Source: Otatea glauca
Taxonomy: Eukaryota; Streptophyta; Magnoliopsida; Poales; Poaceae
Reading direction: 5' to 3'
DNA: 64,000 bases
Assembly: GCA_036346275.1 (NCBI GenBank)
Contig: CM070711.1
Location: 52,577,435-52,641,434 of the forward strand
Shown: piece after piece, positions 35,613-48,000 of the stretch
Position numbering within the stretch: the stretch's first letter is position 1
Layout: every line of letters begins with the position of its first letter
Notes under the pieces: model-generated
What the model was told of the DNA's origin: nothing
The model's database searches: none
What the model saw: the letters and a program-made list of their open reading frames with translations, nothing else
Position numbers and translations under genes: made by a program

Positions 35613-36730
35613 CTAATGGACAAAAGCTCAGCACAGATCAGTCCAAGTGCACAACTAACAGCAGCTCCTGACGGTGGAATACTGGAGACCCTGACGTGCC
35701 TCTCCCTCTATGCTAAAGTAATAGGCTGGATAACGGTTCACAAAATTGACAAAAATCACTTGAAAATCACGAAAATTGAGCGTATCGAGCAGGTTTGGCT
35801 TTTAAAATCGCTCGGTAAACTGGTAGAATTCAAATTCAAAACTTCAAAAAATTTAGAAACATTTATGAAAAAGTTTTAAAAATGTTGACAATTTTTATGT
35901 GAGGTCCTGAGACAATGATAATGACGCTGGAAACTTTTTAGATAATTAACATACGTGTGTATTTTTAAAAACATTTGACAGTGATACTGTCAGAATACAT
36001 GCTCTTCTGTTTTTTATTTTCTAGGGGCACTTAATGAAGTATAATATTTCTGAAAATTTTTGTATGATGTCCTAAGGAAATTATAATGGTTTTTATAAAC
36101 TTTTTAGATGATGATCAGACATGTGTATTTTTAAAAAATTATGAACGTGCTATTGTCATTATATATACTCTTCTATTTTTTATTTTATAGAGACAATAAA
36201 TGAAGTCTAATATTTTTGAAAATTTTATTACATGATCCTTGGGAACTATTTATAATTCCAATAAAATTTCAGAGCACGATCAATCTTGTAAATTGTTATA
36301 AAAATCTGACAGTGTATCTGTTCCTTTTTATTAATTGTTTTTTTATTTTCTAGAAGCACTAAATGATTTCACAAATTATTGAAACTTCTATGAGGTGTTT
36401 TATAGATTAATTTGGATTTTTATTTTTTGAATTTTTGACCGGTCGAAAATTGAAAAAAAATCGCCCGAAAATCAACAAAAATTGCTTGAAAATCAGTTGG
36501 AAATCGGTGAAAATTGCTTGATTTTTGTTTTTTTTCGCTGTTGTTTGACCGCTGAGTCGTTCAAAATTTTTGAATTCAATTTTTTTTTATTTCTATAGAT
36601 TTTCGACCTGTTTTTAGCAATTTTCAAAAATAAAAAATTATTTAAAAATCGAATTTCGATTCTCTGAACTCTGGGCTAGATTGGGACAGGCCGACCTAAT
36701 ATGCTGCTACCCTTTTTCTTCCTCGTTCTT
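35613..36730. repeat. AT-rich segment with degenerate 165-170 bp tandem repeats
   Basis: Between about 35860 and 36410 a unit recurs three to four times, marked by TTTTTTATTTTCTAG near 36010, 36180 and 36340 and by AATATTTTTGAAAATTTT nearby. Flanking parts repeat ATCGCTTGAAAATCA-like words. No gene is seen; element boundaries were not found. Confidence 0.5.
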
Positions 36731-36739
36731 TTCCTCTCA

Positions 36740-36928
36740 ACCAAAATATAAAGTTTTCACTAGAACAGGTGACCGGTTTGAATGACGTTTTGACATAAAT
36801 AGAGGAATTTCGGGATAGAAAATTAGGGAAGGAATACTACAATTATTTGATATTACAAATTTGATGGTGTTACATCGAAATAGTTAAGATAACAGTCACC
36901 TGTTCTAGTGAACACTTTATATTTTGGT
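36740..36928. mobile_element. MITE-like inverted-repeat element (189 bp)
   Basis: The ends are near-perfect inverted repeats of about 34 bp: ACCAAAATATAAAGTTTTCA on the left and its complement (with one mismatch) on the right, continuing through CTAGAACAGGTGAC. No clear target duplication was found, so the superfamily is not assigned. Confidence 0.7.
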
Positions 36929-37370
36929 CTGTCAATGTACCCCCAGAATAGTAAAACAAAGGTGCTTTTAGAAAACCACCGCAGACATAAGGAAGCTTGA
37001 TATGGAGATTCTTAAATTACTCAATCACTCTTATTTAGTTAGTTATACATAACGCTGTTAGTAAGCATGGTTTGTTCCGGCCCACCACACAAAAAAAAAA
37101 GTAATCATCGTATGCACCACCTAGCAGCTGTTCTCAGCAGGACTTCCTGGCCTAACAATTTGCTAAACTTAGACAAAAGTAAAGACAACCACTCTTTCAG
37201 GCTGATGTACGGCTGGCTATACACAGGCTCCCTTGGCGTGGTTCGGGCTGGTGCAAAAGCCAGTTTTTAGCGGCTGGCTGCCTTGAAAAGTCAGAAGCTT
37301 CTACTTCTTTTCAAAAATAGGTTTAGATTTAGGTAAAAATTCGAACTAGAAACTAGTTATTTGAAATAGC

Positions 37371-38164
37371 TAGAGGTGGGCACTCGGGTCGGGATTTTTT
37401 TGGGCCGTCTTGAAGCACAGCGACACGGCCCAATCCAAAGCTTGGCACACGGTATGAAGTGGATCGTGCAGGGAGGCGCGACACTGTAGTACGGGCCGTG
37501 CGGAGCCCGAGAACCAAGTACGATGGGCGGCACGACCCGGCACGACACTGTAGCACGGGTCATGCCGGGCCGATGACCCAGGGCATGAGGAAGAAGAAAG
37601 TCACCGATCTGTAGAGCATGAGTACTATGGACACACCCAGTAGTTAGATGCCACCTCCGCCGTCGACATCTAAGAGAGACGGGTAAGAGGGGAGAGAGAG
37701 CTGAGAGAAATTGAGAGAGAGTGCAAGAAGCTGCTCTCTCTCGCCATCTCTCTCAATCTTTCTCAGCTCTCTCGCACCCGTGTCTCTCAATTTCTCTCTC
37801 TCTCGTCCATCTCTCTCAATCTTTCTCGCCTGTATCCCTATCTCTTTTTCTCGCCCATTGCTCCCTCTCTCACTCGTGTTCAGCACATTCCCCTTGCTCT
37901 GTGTAACTGTTTAAGAATAAATAAATTTTAATTCTTTTTCCCATAATATTTGTGTCCATTGCCTCAACTCCATGCACATATGGTTCCTTTCATCTCGTCG
38001 CAATAGTGTAAATGGGCTGGCTCTAGGCCGGCATGGCACGAAGCGTAAATGGATTGTGCTTGGGCTCGCTGAAGGCAAGCCGGGCCGACACGGCGGGCAC
38101 GATGGGTTGTCGCGATTCGGCACGGTTCAGACACGAAGCATGATGGACCCGACACCCACCTCTA
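37371..38164. mobile_element. Non-autonomous hAT element, older copy
   Basis: The ends are TAGAGGTGGGCACTCGGGTC (37371) and, in reverse complement, TAGAGGTGGGTGTCGGGTCC (38164), similar to the hAT MITE at 21045. The flanks GAAATAGC and GGTACAGC agree at only five of eight bases, so the duplication has decayed or the match is chance. The interior holds a GAGAGA/CTCTCT-rich tract (37680-37890) that generates spurious ORFs. Confidence 0.68.
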
Positions 38165-38339
38165 GGTACAGCTTATGACTCTTCTAGAGAAAAACCGGTT
38201 TAGAAGCTGTGCCAAATAAGGCTACAGAAGAAGCATATGCTCAGAAGATCTTTTTATTTCAATCAAAGTGTATAAATAAAAAATAAAATAAAAAGAATGC
38301 TAAGAGTTATCGTCAGTATCACAGGACTATAAGCAACAC

Positions 38340-39056
38340 TCCGGTTGGTGTTTCTTCATGCAGTAGACGGTAGACCGACCCCATGTGATGAAAAAGCTAA
38401 AGGAGCGACGAAACCGACAGTCACATGTGGGCAGCATAGCTGACCAAATTTTTTTGTCCCGCAGTCTTACACTCAAATAACCTTAAACAAATGAGAAGAA
38501 GAGACTAATGCAACCCGAGATAGTCACTTTTATGGTAACGTTTTTTTTTAATTTATCCTCCTTACGATTATAGTTGCAAAAATAAGTGTCGGTTTGTTTT
38601 AATTTTTGATTCTGAATTCTAGTCCTAAAAGCATAATAAAAACAAACAGCCCGATTCTAAAATCCGATTATCACAATCCAACCTATCCATATACACTAGA
38701 ATCCACAATCCACTTCATATTTGCTTTTGGATTCCAACTTTTAGACAATCAGCTTCTCTACAACCATAATCCAGAATCAATTTTTAGATAATCAAAAACA
38801 AAAACAAACCACCCCTAACTCTATTCCTAACAACGGGAAGCGTCTAGCACGCTCTTCCGTTGTACCAAAACGCAGAAGGTCACGCCATATGTAAAGGATC
38901 CGAATTTATAAAAAAATTACACATAAAACTAGAAAAGTGATCAATTCACACAAGTCACACCTCTATATTAGCCAGCTTGCTTCTACTCCGGTTAGAGTCC
39001 ACTTCCATCAGCTTCTACTCACTCTTTTCCTCTCCCAATTCTCTTGAGAACAACTA
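38340..39056 (+). promoter_or_regulatory. 5' flank of CYP72A gene B
   Basis: Blocks shared with the gene A flank (GACAGTCACATGTGGG, GTCTTACACTC, AGAAGAGACTAATGCAACC) at 38425-38515 show common ancestry. They are now about 550 bp from the ATG because a MITE-like insert (38590-38815) and AT-rich sequence intervene. CTCTATATTAG at about 38960 is a candidate TATA region, about 95 bp before the ATG. Confidence 0.45.
38590..38815. mobile_element. MITE-like inverted-repeat insert in the gene B promoter
   Basis: The left end GGTTTGTTTTAATTTTTGAT and the right end, in reverse complement, GGTTTGTTTTTGTTTTTGAT form imperfect terminal inverted repeats. It separates the conserved promoter block at 38425-38515 from the ATG. 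No target duplication was resolved. Confidence 0.55.
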
Positions 39057-42000
39057 ATGGTTCATGGAGTGTCATCTGCGACTGCGGCCTCAGTGCCATG
39101 GAACTTCCTCGTGTACGGACTCCTGGGCCCTGTGCTTCTGTGGCAGGGCAGGTGGCTGCTGGAACGGCTTTGGTGGCGGCCGCGGCGGCTCGAGCGGGAG
39201 CTGCGCTTGCTGGGCCTCCGCGGCACTTCCTACCGCTTCCTCACCGGCGACCTCAAGGACGAGGGCCGGCTGAACGAGGAGGCCTGTTCGAGGCCCTTGC
39301 CGCTCCGGTGCCACGACATCGCCCCGCGTGTCGCGCCGTTCCTCTACAACACCGTCCGGGAGCACGGTAAGGCGTGCATCACTTGGTTCGGCCCGATCCC
39401 CAAGGTGATCATCACCGACCCCGACCTTGCTAAGAACGTGCTGTCCAATAAGTTCGGGCACATCGAGAAGCCCAAGTTCCCGGCGCTGTCCAAGCTGCTC
39501 TCAGACGGCCTCGCCAGCCAAGAGGGCAAGAAGTGGGTCAAGCACAGGAGGATCCTTAACCCTGCATTCCATCTCGAGAAGCTCAAGGTGCACGAAAATG
39601 TTTCTTATACATTGTACTAGTTTTAGTCCTTTTTCTACGTTTGATAATTATTTAATGTGATCGAGTCTACGAAATAATTTTCTTTTTATTACTTCTCGTT
39701 TTGTTCGTTTAAAAAAATCAGACCTACCCTTGAATTTATATCCAAAACTACAACCTCGTAAATGGAAAAGGATTCTACTTTCTTGTCCTAATCTAACTCA
39801 TTGTCCTAAACAGATTCTAACCAAAACTCCTACTTGATTACAAGATTACATCTAACATTTTTTCCATAATCTTGTAATTTTTAATTTCTAACTCAACTCT
39901 ATCTAAACTTCCAAAATTTTCTCATATTTTCCTCTCTTTCTTTTTCTCTTCTTTTCTCTGTTCTTTTCTTCTCTGTCGCATGCACTGTCCTGTCGTGAGA
40001 GCACAATAGGATTGACCTACTGCTGTTTCTTCATTTTGCACATCCACCGAGAGCTTCTTACTTCTTGACACAGCAAAATGTGCCTTACTGATCTGCTCTC
40101 TCCAGCTGCTTGTGTTTCTTTCTTTTCCTTCGTGCGCGCCGCCGGAGCCCTGCGCTCTTCCTCTTTTACTACGACCGCCGCCGCCCTTTCTTCTTTTTTA
40201 CTTCCGTACGACTCCACAGCCCGAGAGTCCACTTTCTTGTGAAATATAAGTTGACGAACTTCTACCTTCTCTAGAAATTTTCCCTTCAAACTAGCCTCAT
40301 GACAAACTGGCTTACAAGTTTTCAGAGAAAGTTTGTACAACCGATTTGGAGATCTTATAACCTTCATCAACAAATCTTTGTTCTTGTCGTAAACACGTAA
40401 GAACTCCGCCTGTAGCTCTACTCTGCACCCTTCTTCTGTCAATTGCCCGAGACTGAGTATGTTGTTACACAAACTCGGTATATAATAAATTTCAGAGGAC
40501 AACTTTTGATCGTCGTTTTTGCATTGTACCAGCATCGTTCCTTTGCCTCTTATTTGCACCATGGAACCATCGCCAAATTTGACTTTCCTGAAATTTTCTC
40601 GTCAAGCTCATGAAACACGGAGCGATCTCTAGTCGTGTGATTGTTTGCTCCATTATCCAAGTATCATAAGTCAGTGTGATCGTGGCTATCTCCCTCCATG
40701 CATAATTTAGGAACTATATTCTCCTCGCTCAACATCAGCATGTTCGGCTTCTCTTCTTTGTACAATGAGAGGAGTAGAGCCGGTTCGTCGTCTACACTAG
40801 CTTGGGTGAGGTTTACGTCCGCTGCGACACTCCGACACGTAGTTACTATATTTTTCATATTCAAAACATTTGATATGTGACTTATCTCGTGGTCTGTAAT
40901 CACCTTCTTGTTCAGTCTTGTCTCCTTGGAAACCGCTGTGTCCAAGCCCGTAGTTACTTGAGCCATGACCGTTCCTGGTCCATGGTTCTTTGTGGACCTG
41001 CTTCCATCACCTTTTTCATCTCCCTTTAATAGCAACACGTGCTTATTACGGGACTAATACCCCTGCTCTTTAGGGGACTGATACCCCTTCAGTAGCTCCT
41101 CATACGCCTTAAGCGAGCTAGTGATCTCCTCAATTTTCATGTTCTCCAGATTAGGGGAGTACATGAGCGTGGTGACGATGGGCACGAACTTTTCTCGTAG
41201 TATGCGCATGTACTTCTTCACTACCACAGATTCCTCTATCTTGTCGCCGAGAGAAATAATCTAGTTTTATAATGAAGAAGCTTACCGGCGAACTCGTCCA
41301 CCGATTGGGTTTCTCCCATATGGAGATTCTCAAACTCGTTCCGTAGATTTTGTAGTCGCACCTCCTTCACGCAGTCAACTCCCACATGCATCTTCTAAAG
41401 CGTTAGTCGTGCTTCACATGTTGTCTCATTCTCGATGAGCTGGTGCATCATCAAATCTGATACTGCTTGATAGATCGCACCAAGTGCAGCTTGATCTATC
41501 CTATCATCTTCCTCAGCTTCCCCTTTTGGATCAACTGCACCCTAGACACCCTGGGTGTAACGACCCTCATTTTTACATACATGCAAAAATGGAAATCTAA
41601 TGTGCATTCCGTACTAGTCCCATGATCAGTAGCTAGTACGCACATACACAACAATTGGAATCACAACCATACACATATTATTAAGCGGAAGCTATTATAT
41701 AAAGAAAACTTTACAACTCAGAGATTACAGCAGCAAAAGAAGCAAAGTCTTGTAGTGTGCCCATCCAAACCCGTAGGCAACTGATAAGGCATAATCCCTA
41801 GAAAGATCACGATGAAGAAAATCCCGCAACCTGCGACGAAAGAAATCCTCGAAGCTTTGCTAACTTATCCACCTAAAAATACAACATATAAGCAAGGGTG
41901 AGTACATTCGTACTCCGCAAGACTTTAGCAAAACCTATAATATATGCAGGCCATTTCAAAGGAGGCTACTACAGTTAATTTGCATAAAGTAGAATTGATA

Positions 42001-45000
42001 TTGTAAAATCAAGTTATTTGTAAACGGAACTTGTAAGAGCAAGTTGACTGATATGAAATAAGTAAAGCATAAGTAATACTCACAACCCATCGTGAACATC
42101 GAATAATCCAGAAATGGAGTCCAACAATGTCGATCCTTTGACATAAAGCAACAGCTGCTAAAAGAAGCTCAAACCAAACCCCATTTTAGAAAGTACAAAA
42201 CATTTAACTAGTGCAAGTTCACCAAGTTTCCCATGACCGAGGGGACGGCTAATCGATTAGATTTACACTCTGCAGAGGTGTGCAACTTTATCCACAAGTC
42301 ATGATCTTTTCTTTTTACCGCATGTTTCACGCACCTTCGACGTGTGGCCAGAATGTTCATGACGAAAACCTTTACATTATCTAAGTTAACTTTGCACCAG
42401 CACCGGGACGTTGAGCCCTCACAATAGAAACAGAAATACACACCCAAGACGTGGATCCATTCACATCACACCCAATACCACGTTTCTGTTCATGGCAAGG
42501 CGTACATCGTTGCATTAGTATGTAGAAACCCCTACAAGCAGACCTGAAAAGGAATGCCTGTGCAATCTCCCGCCTTCCATAAATGCAAAGTTAAACTAGA
42601 TAACTTACTTGGTTTAAGGCTGCCCCATCCCAACACTTGTGGTTGTACGGATTATCTTGGATCATACAACACTAAGTTCGGTCTTTAATCCGACACGGGC
42701 GATACTCTACCCTACACTACGTGCAAATCCCTCTGCACATCCGGCTATTGCCAATAATCGCCCACATCAAAACCATAGTTTTATTTTGGGTTTTTAATCA
42801 AAATACCCATAACCAACAGCTTCATTTCCAACATTTTTCATTTCTCAAGAAACAAATTTTGATCTGATCATCAACCTCATTAGTTCTAAAAGCATGGCTA
42901 AGCGTAGATAAAAAGTAATCGCATATACCCATGATAACATTAAATAATGTCTATGCTTAATTTATGGTTATCAAGGTTCACATATCCATACTTATCAAGG
43001 AAGTTTCATGAGACAACAGGTATAACTACCAGCACCATAAAATAGTGAATTTACAGAAAGTAAACCATGCATAAAACATTTTAATAAACACATTGCAAAT
43101 TAAATTCTGGGATCAACATGGTCAAAGGGGGTGCTTGCCTTGCTTATTTATTGCTTACGACGAAGATACGGTCGCAGCTGACGGAGGTTGAGCTGTCGGA
43201 TTCTACACGTCGATCAATCGGAAAATATAGCAAAAATTCAACTTTAATAAGGGCAAAAAGAAAACAGACAAAAAGCCAAATAGAGATTCAATACAGAAAA
43301 CAGGTACGCTTTAGGGTTTGAATTGAATGATTTCAAGATCTCAAGAATTAGATAAATATACATTCATATATTTAATGGCTTTTGTGGAAGAACAAAACAT
43401 GGCTTCTTTTATAGATTAACTATTCTTGAATTTCGAATTCAAGAGGCTAAAATTATGAATTCTTGTATTTATAACTTCGAATTATAGATGCTAAAATTAT
43501 TTGGATTAAAAGAAGTAAAACGCAAATTAAAGTGGTTATGCGAATAGCACTTAATCCTTTAAGTGATTTGCATAAGAAGGGTTTTGAAAAAGTTAGATCT
43601 ATTAAGCTAGGTTACTAAATTTATTCATGGTTTTTAAGATGGTTCTGGTGATACAAATATATTAGCTACAAACTTCATCATTATTACAAAGTTCACTTAC
43701 TCACATTATGAAGCTCATTAAACATAATACTTAGGGTTATATGGCTAATAGGATTTATATGCAAAATATGATGAAACAAGATTATTTTTTCGGAAAAGGA
43801 TAGTATATACTTTGAAGAACATTTCTAAGCTGATTCCATACATTTTAGTGTTTAGACGAGACATTACATCCATTGCTGAAACGCTTACATGATATTAAGA
43901 GTTACAATGATCATAAAGCTTAAGGGTATTCAACTAGCAGGATTTAGCTGAAAAGCAAGTTGTAAATAAAATATTTTTCCAGAATATGATAGTACATATC
44001 CTGAATATCATTTCTAAACTGATCTTCATAATATTTGCATTTGGACGAGGTATTCTACGGGCTGTTGAAAATGCTTAAGTGTTACTATAACTACACGATA
44101 AAGATTTAGTTTTTGATATAAGTTTGCGACTACTCCTTATAAGATAATCTACTCATCTTTCAAACATTACTAGGGTATGACTCTAAGAGTGTTTTAAAGT
44201 TGATTTCGTGATGATTGGCTTTTATCCGAGATGTTTTCCATATAAGAGATCATTAGGGTCTAACAAGGACTTAGTTTAAATTTACACAAACATAGGATTT
44301 TTTGTATAGACAGCAAGGGCATTATTTTTCAAGGTTATAGGATTTGGTTTTGTCAAATTTGATGTTAACTTGTGAAAGTTATAACTATTCAAATTGTACA
44401 AGTATTAATACTTCGACCACTAAACATTTACTGTTTTCTATGGTAAACTCTAAATATTATTATACATATGGAATCCTAGTGATGCTAGGAGTATAAAAAA
44501 ACTGGTTTGGTGATTATTTGAATTCATTTGATACATATTTTAACTATTTGATTTTCTATGCATGTATATACATTTTACACTTAGGTTATTTTATATTTTT
44601 CAAGATAGTTCAAATCAAGTTCACTACTTAATTATTTTGACAAATTCAGGTATTCTACTGTCACACTAATATTTAAAAATCAATTTTACTTATTTCATAT
44701 TTCTTTCATACAAGTTATGCTTATTTGAATTTCTAATGTATTGAATGTAATCTTTAATAGAAAGTAGTTCAAACATAAATAAAACTTAAATATTTTTATA
44801 TATTTGAACTTATGGAAGCATAAGGATTTCACTAAAATTTGTTTCATTCAATTCTAAGTTTGTTTGCAGAAATTTTATGTAAAGCATATCTTTAGTCCTT
44901 TTATTCAAATTTGAATTTCAAATTCACCCAGTACTATATTTCAAAATATTTTTGCATATTATGGAATAAATTGATTTTATATGATTTTAGAATTTTGTTT

Positions 45001-48000
45001 CATCTTATTTGGACATGCGATTTAAAAGTTATAAATATTTATGTGCTCTCGGGTATGAAAATCCTAAGAAAATGCAGAATACGCTTTCCTATACAGAACA
45101 CGTATTTTTGATTTATGCGGGATTTCTTTGAAAAAGCTAACAGCCACTGACATCGGGGCCCGCATGTCGGTGAGAGAAAAACAGGGGCGAGCTAGGGCAT
45201 CACGCTGGCGGCAAAGGCGCGGCGGAGCCGGCCAGCCGAAGGTTCGAGGAGCATCAATGGGCTATTGCGCACACGCCGGTGGGCTTTATTGCCGGCGGTG
45301 ATGGCGGGAAGTACCTTGCCACCGAGAGGGGTGACGGCGCTAATGTCGGGTGGGAGCAAGAACAACGAGCTGAGGGATTGAATGGGTAACAATTTGAGTA
45401 TCAACGTGACACCTGAGCTCCATTTTGCCGCTTGGTTCGTTCGGAGAAGTAACGAGTTGGGCCGCCACCGTACGACCGGAGTTGGGGAAGAAGAAGTCGG
45501 TGCGGTGGCGGTGCTGCGGCTCTGCAACTTGGGAAAAATGGTTGGAGTGAGCTCTAAGATCAATGAATCGGATTGATTCTTGTGACAAAAATGGCGATGA
45601 TGGAAGCTATGGCTGAAGCGCTGAGTTCAGGAAGTGTTCAAGAGAGTAGAGGGCTCATGGTGAAGCTACATGGGAATTTATAGCCGGGAGAAGTCGGTTC
45701 TCCAGTGTTTGAATGCATGAGCTGAAGTTATGGCGCTTCTGCAGTCAGGCGACAAGTTGGCGCGGATTTGACCGGTAAGGTATGGTGCAAGGCTGTCGAT
45801 GCAGTGCGACGAGGATGAGCGTGGCTCAGGTCAAGCGGAAGTGGCGCGGCGATGCATTGAATCGGCGTCCGACAGACGAGACCGGGCGACGCAGGCGCGA
45901 GGCTAAGAAGGATCGGGAGCACGCGAGAAAGAAAAGGAGGAGGAGAGAAGAGACTGCCAGGTGGGGTCCGGGAACAGCAGTCGGTGACTGAACGGGACTT
46001 CCTTCACTTGCCAGCGAACGGTTACGGCTAGAGTCTGACCCACATGTCAGCGGTGGAAAATGGACTAAAGAGATAAGGCTTTAGGACAGCGCCATACTAG
46101 GTATTAAAACAACTATCAAATCGAGTTGAAAAATTGTAAAACTTTGTGAATGAGGTCTCCTGGTAGTTTTCATCCTTCAGTAAAAATTTTGGACCAAAAT
46201 ATCCTATAATGAATTAATTAAAATTCTGACACTGTGCATGAGCCAGAATTTTCATTTCGGGTTTTTATTTATTTAAGGACACAAACGATATTATTTATTT
46301 TTGAAACTTTTGTAAAGAGTTATATTTAGGTTGAGGATGTCTCTATAAAAATTCAAGTCAAAATATTGGGTAATTATTTTATAAAAATTATAACATAATA
46401 ATTTTCAGATTTTTGAAGCCTCTGTTTTTGAATTTTTAGAAGGTCTAAATGACATGATAAATTCCTGAAATGTTTACCAGAGATAAATTCTACTCTGAGG
46501 GTGTTATAGTAATTTTTATGGCTCAGATAAGTTTCGAATATTTTTAATTAATTCTTACTTACACTGTTTCTAGTCAAAAGAGATGTCACTCTTTTTATTT
46601 ATTTATTTTTGTGTGTATAAAATTTTTACTTGTTGACTTTTCTGACTTACCAGCATGGTTAGGGTTCCATGGTAAATTTTCCAAAATTTTACTTTTACCT
46701 TTTTTATCTTTTTACCATTATCCATTCTTTATTTCTATTTGTTTGATTTTCATTCAATACAAAAATCCAGAAAAATCCAAATAATTTCAATAATGCCAGG
46801 AAAAATCAGAAATAATTATATTCAAGTTTAAAATATTTAATTTCCTATTATTGTATTTTTTAGGGTGTTACACTTGGTGCGCAATATTACCTTCATCTTC
46901 ATTACTCATACCGGATAATTGTTGATCGTCAGGAGAGGATATTAAAGGGATATGAACCCACTCTAAATCTTTACCTTCTTGCCTATGATCTTCAGACACT
47001 AGAAAACCTCATGTCACTCTATGACAGTACTAGTATAGTGCCTGTGCTAACGCTACGACGGCAATACACCCACTTATCAATTAAGTGAATTTTGCTGGTC
47101 CGCCGCCTCCCGCTCTGCGCGAAGGTACGCGTCCATCTCCGGTAGGTCGATCGCGCGGCGCAAGCCCCTGGTGTAGTTGGCGCCGGGTGGGTCGAACGCC
47201 GCGCGGGCCTCGTTCACCAGCCCGCGCCGCAACATGTCGTCTACCCGAGCTGCAGTGAACCGCCAGAGGAGCTCTGGCGCGGCATCCAGCCAGACGAAGA
47301 GGCAGTCGTGAGCGGCGCGGAATGCCCCACCGCTGCCCTCGACCAGCGCCTCGACGTACCTGTTGGAGCCACCGGCCACGATGGGGAGGCGGCCGCGGGA
47401 GAGCACGCTCTCGACCGCGCAGGCGGCCTCACGAAAGAAGTCGTCCTCGGTGAAGTCGGCGTTGGGGCACGGCACGCAGCCGAGGAGGTGGTGCGCCACT
47501 CCGGCGTGCTCGTGGTCGGTCACCTTGTTGGTGATCATGGGCAGGTCGGCATAGACCTGGATCTTGCCCGAGTTGATCACCTCGCCACTGAAGCGCGCCG
47601 CCAGGGCGATGGCCAACTTCGACTTGCCGGTGGCCGTCGCGCCGAGCACGAACACGACCTTCGGTTTGTTGGCCGTCGGGCTGATCACGGTGGCGGCGTC
47701 CATCGTGGATCGGTGCATGACGAGCATACGTGCCGGATCGTGGGAAGTGGTGGCGGTACGTGAGCGCCTTGTATAAGATGTGGTGCACATGCATGAATGG
47801 AAGAAAATTAAGCGTGCGATTCATGGTACTGACTGGTATGGTAAATATTGAATCGAAATCAAATGGGTTTAGATTTGCAACATAATTCTCTTTCATTCAT
47901 GCTGCCCGCCATGCGCATTAACACCTTCGTGCAGTCCACGCGCTGCACGTCCCACCCCTCCAGCGTGCTCATCCTCCTGATCTTCTCCACCTGCGCGACC

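Noticed and set aside
36740..36928. Assignment of the MITE to Stowaway or Tourist
   Set aside because: Neither TA nor TAA/TTA duplications are visible at its ends.
37680..37910. Serine/leucine/arginine-rich ORFs on both strands
   Set aside because: Produced by a GAGAGA/CTCTCT low-complexity tract within the hAT element.
47077..47790. A functional IPT gene
   Set aside because: It lacks the C-terminal part and the conserved Asp, and sits in a nested transposon.
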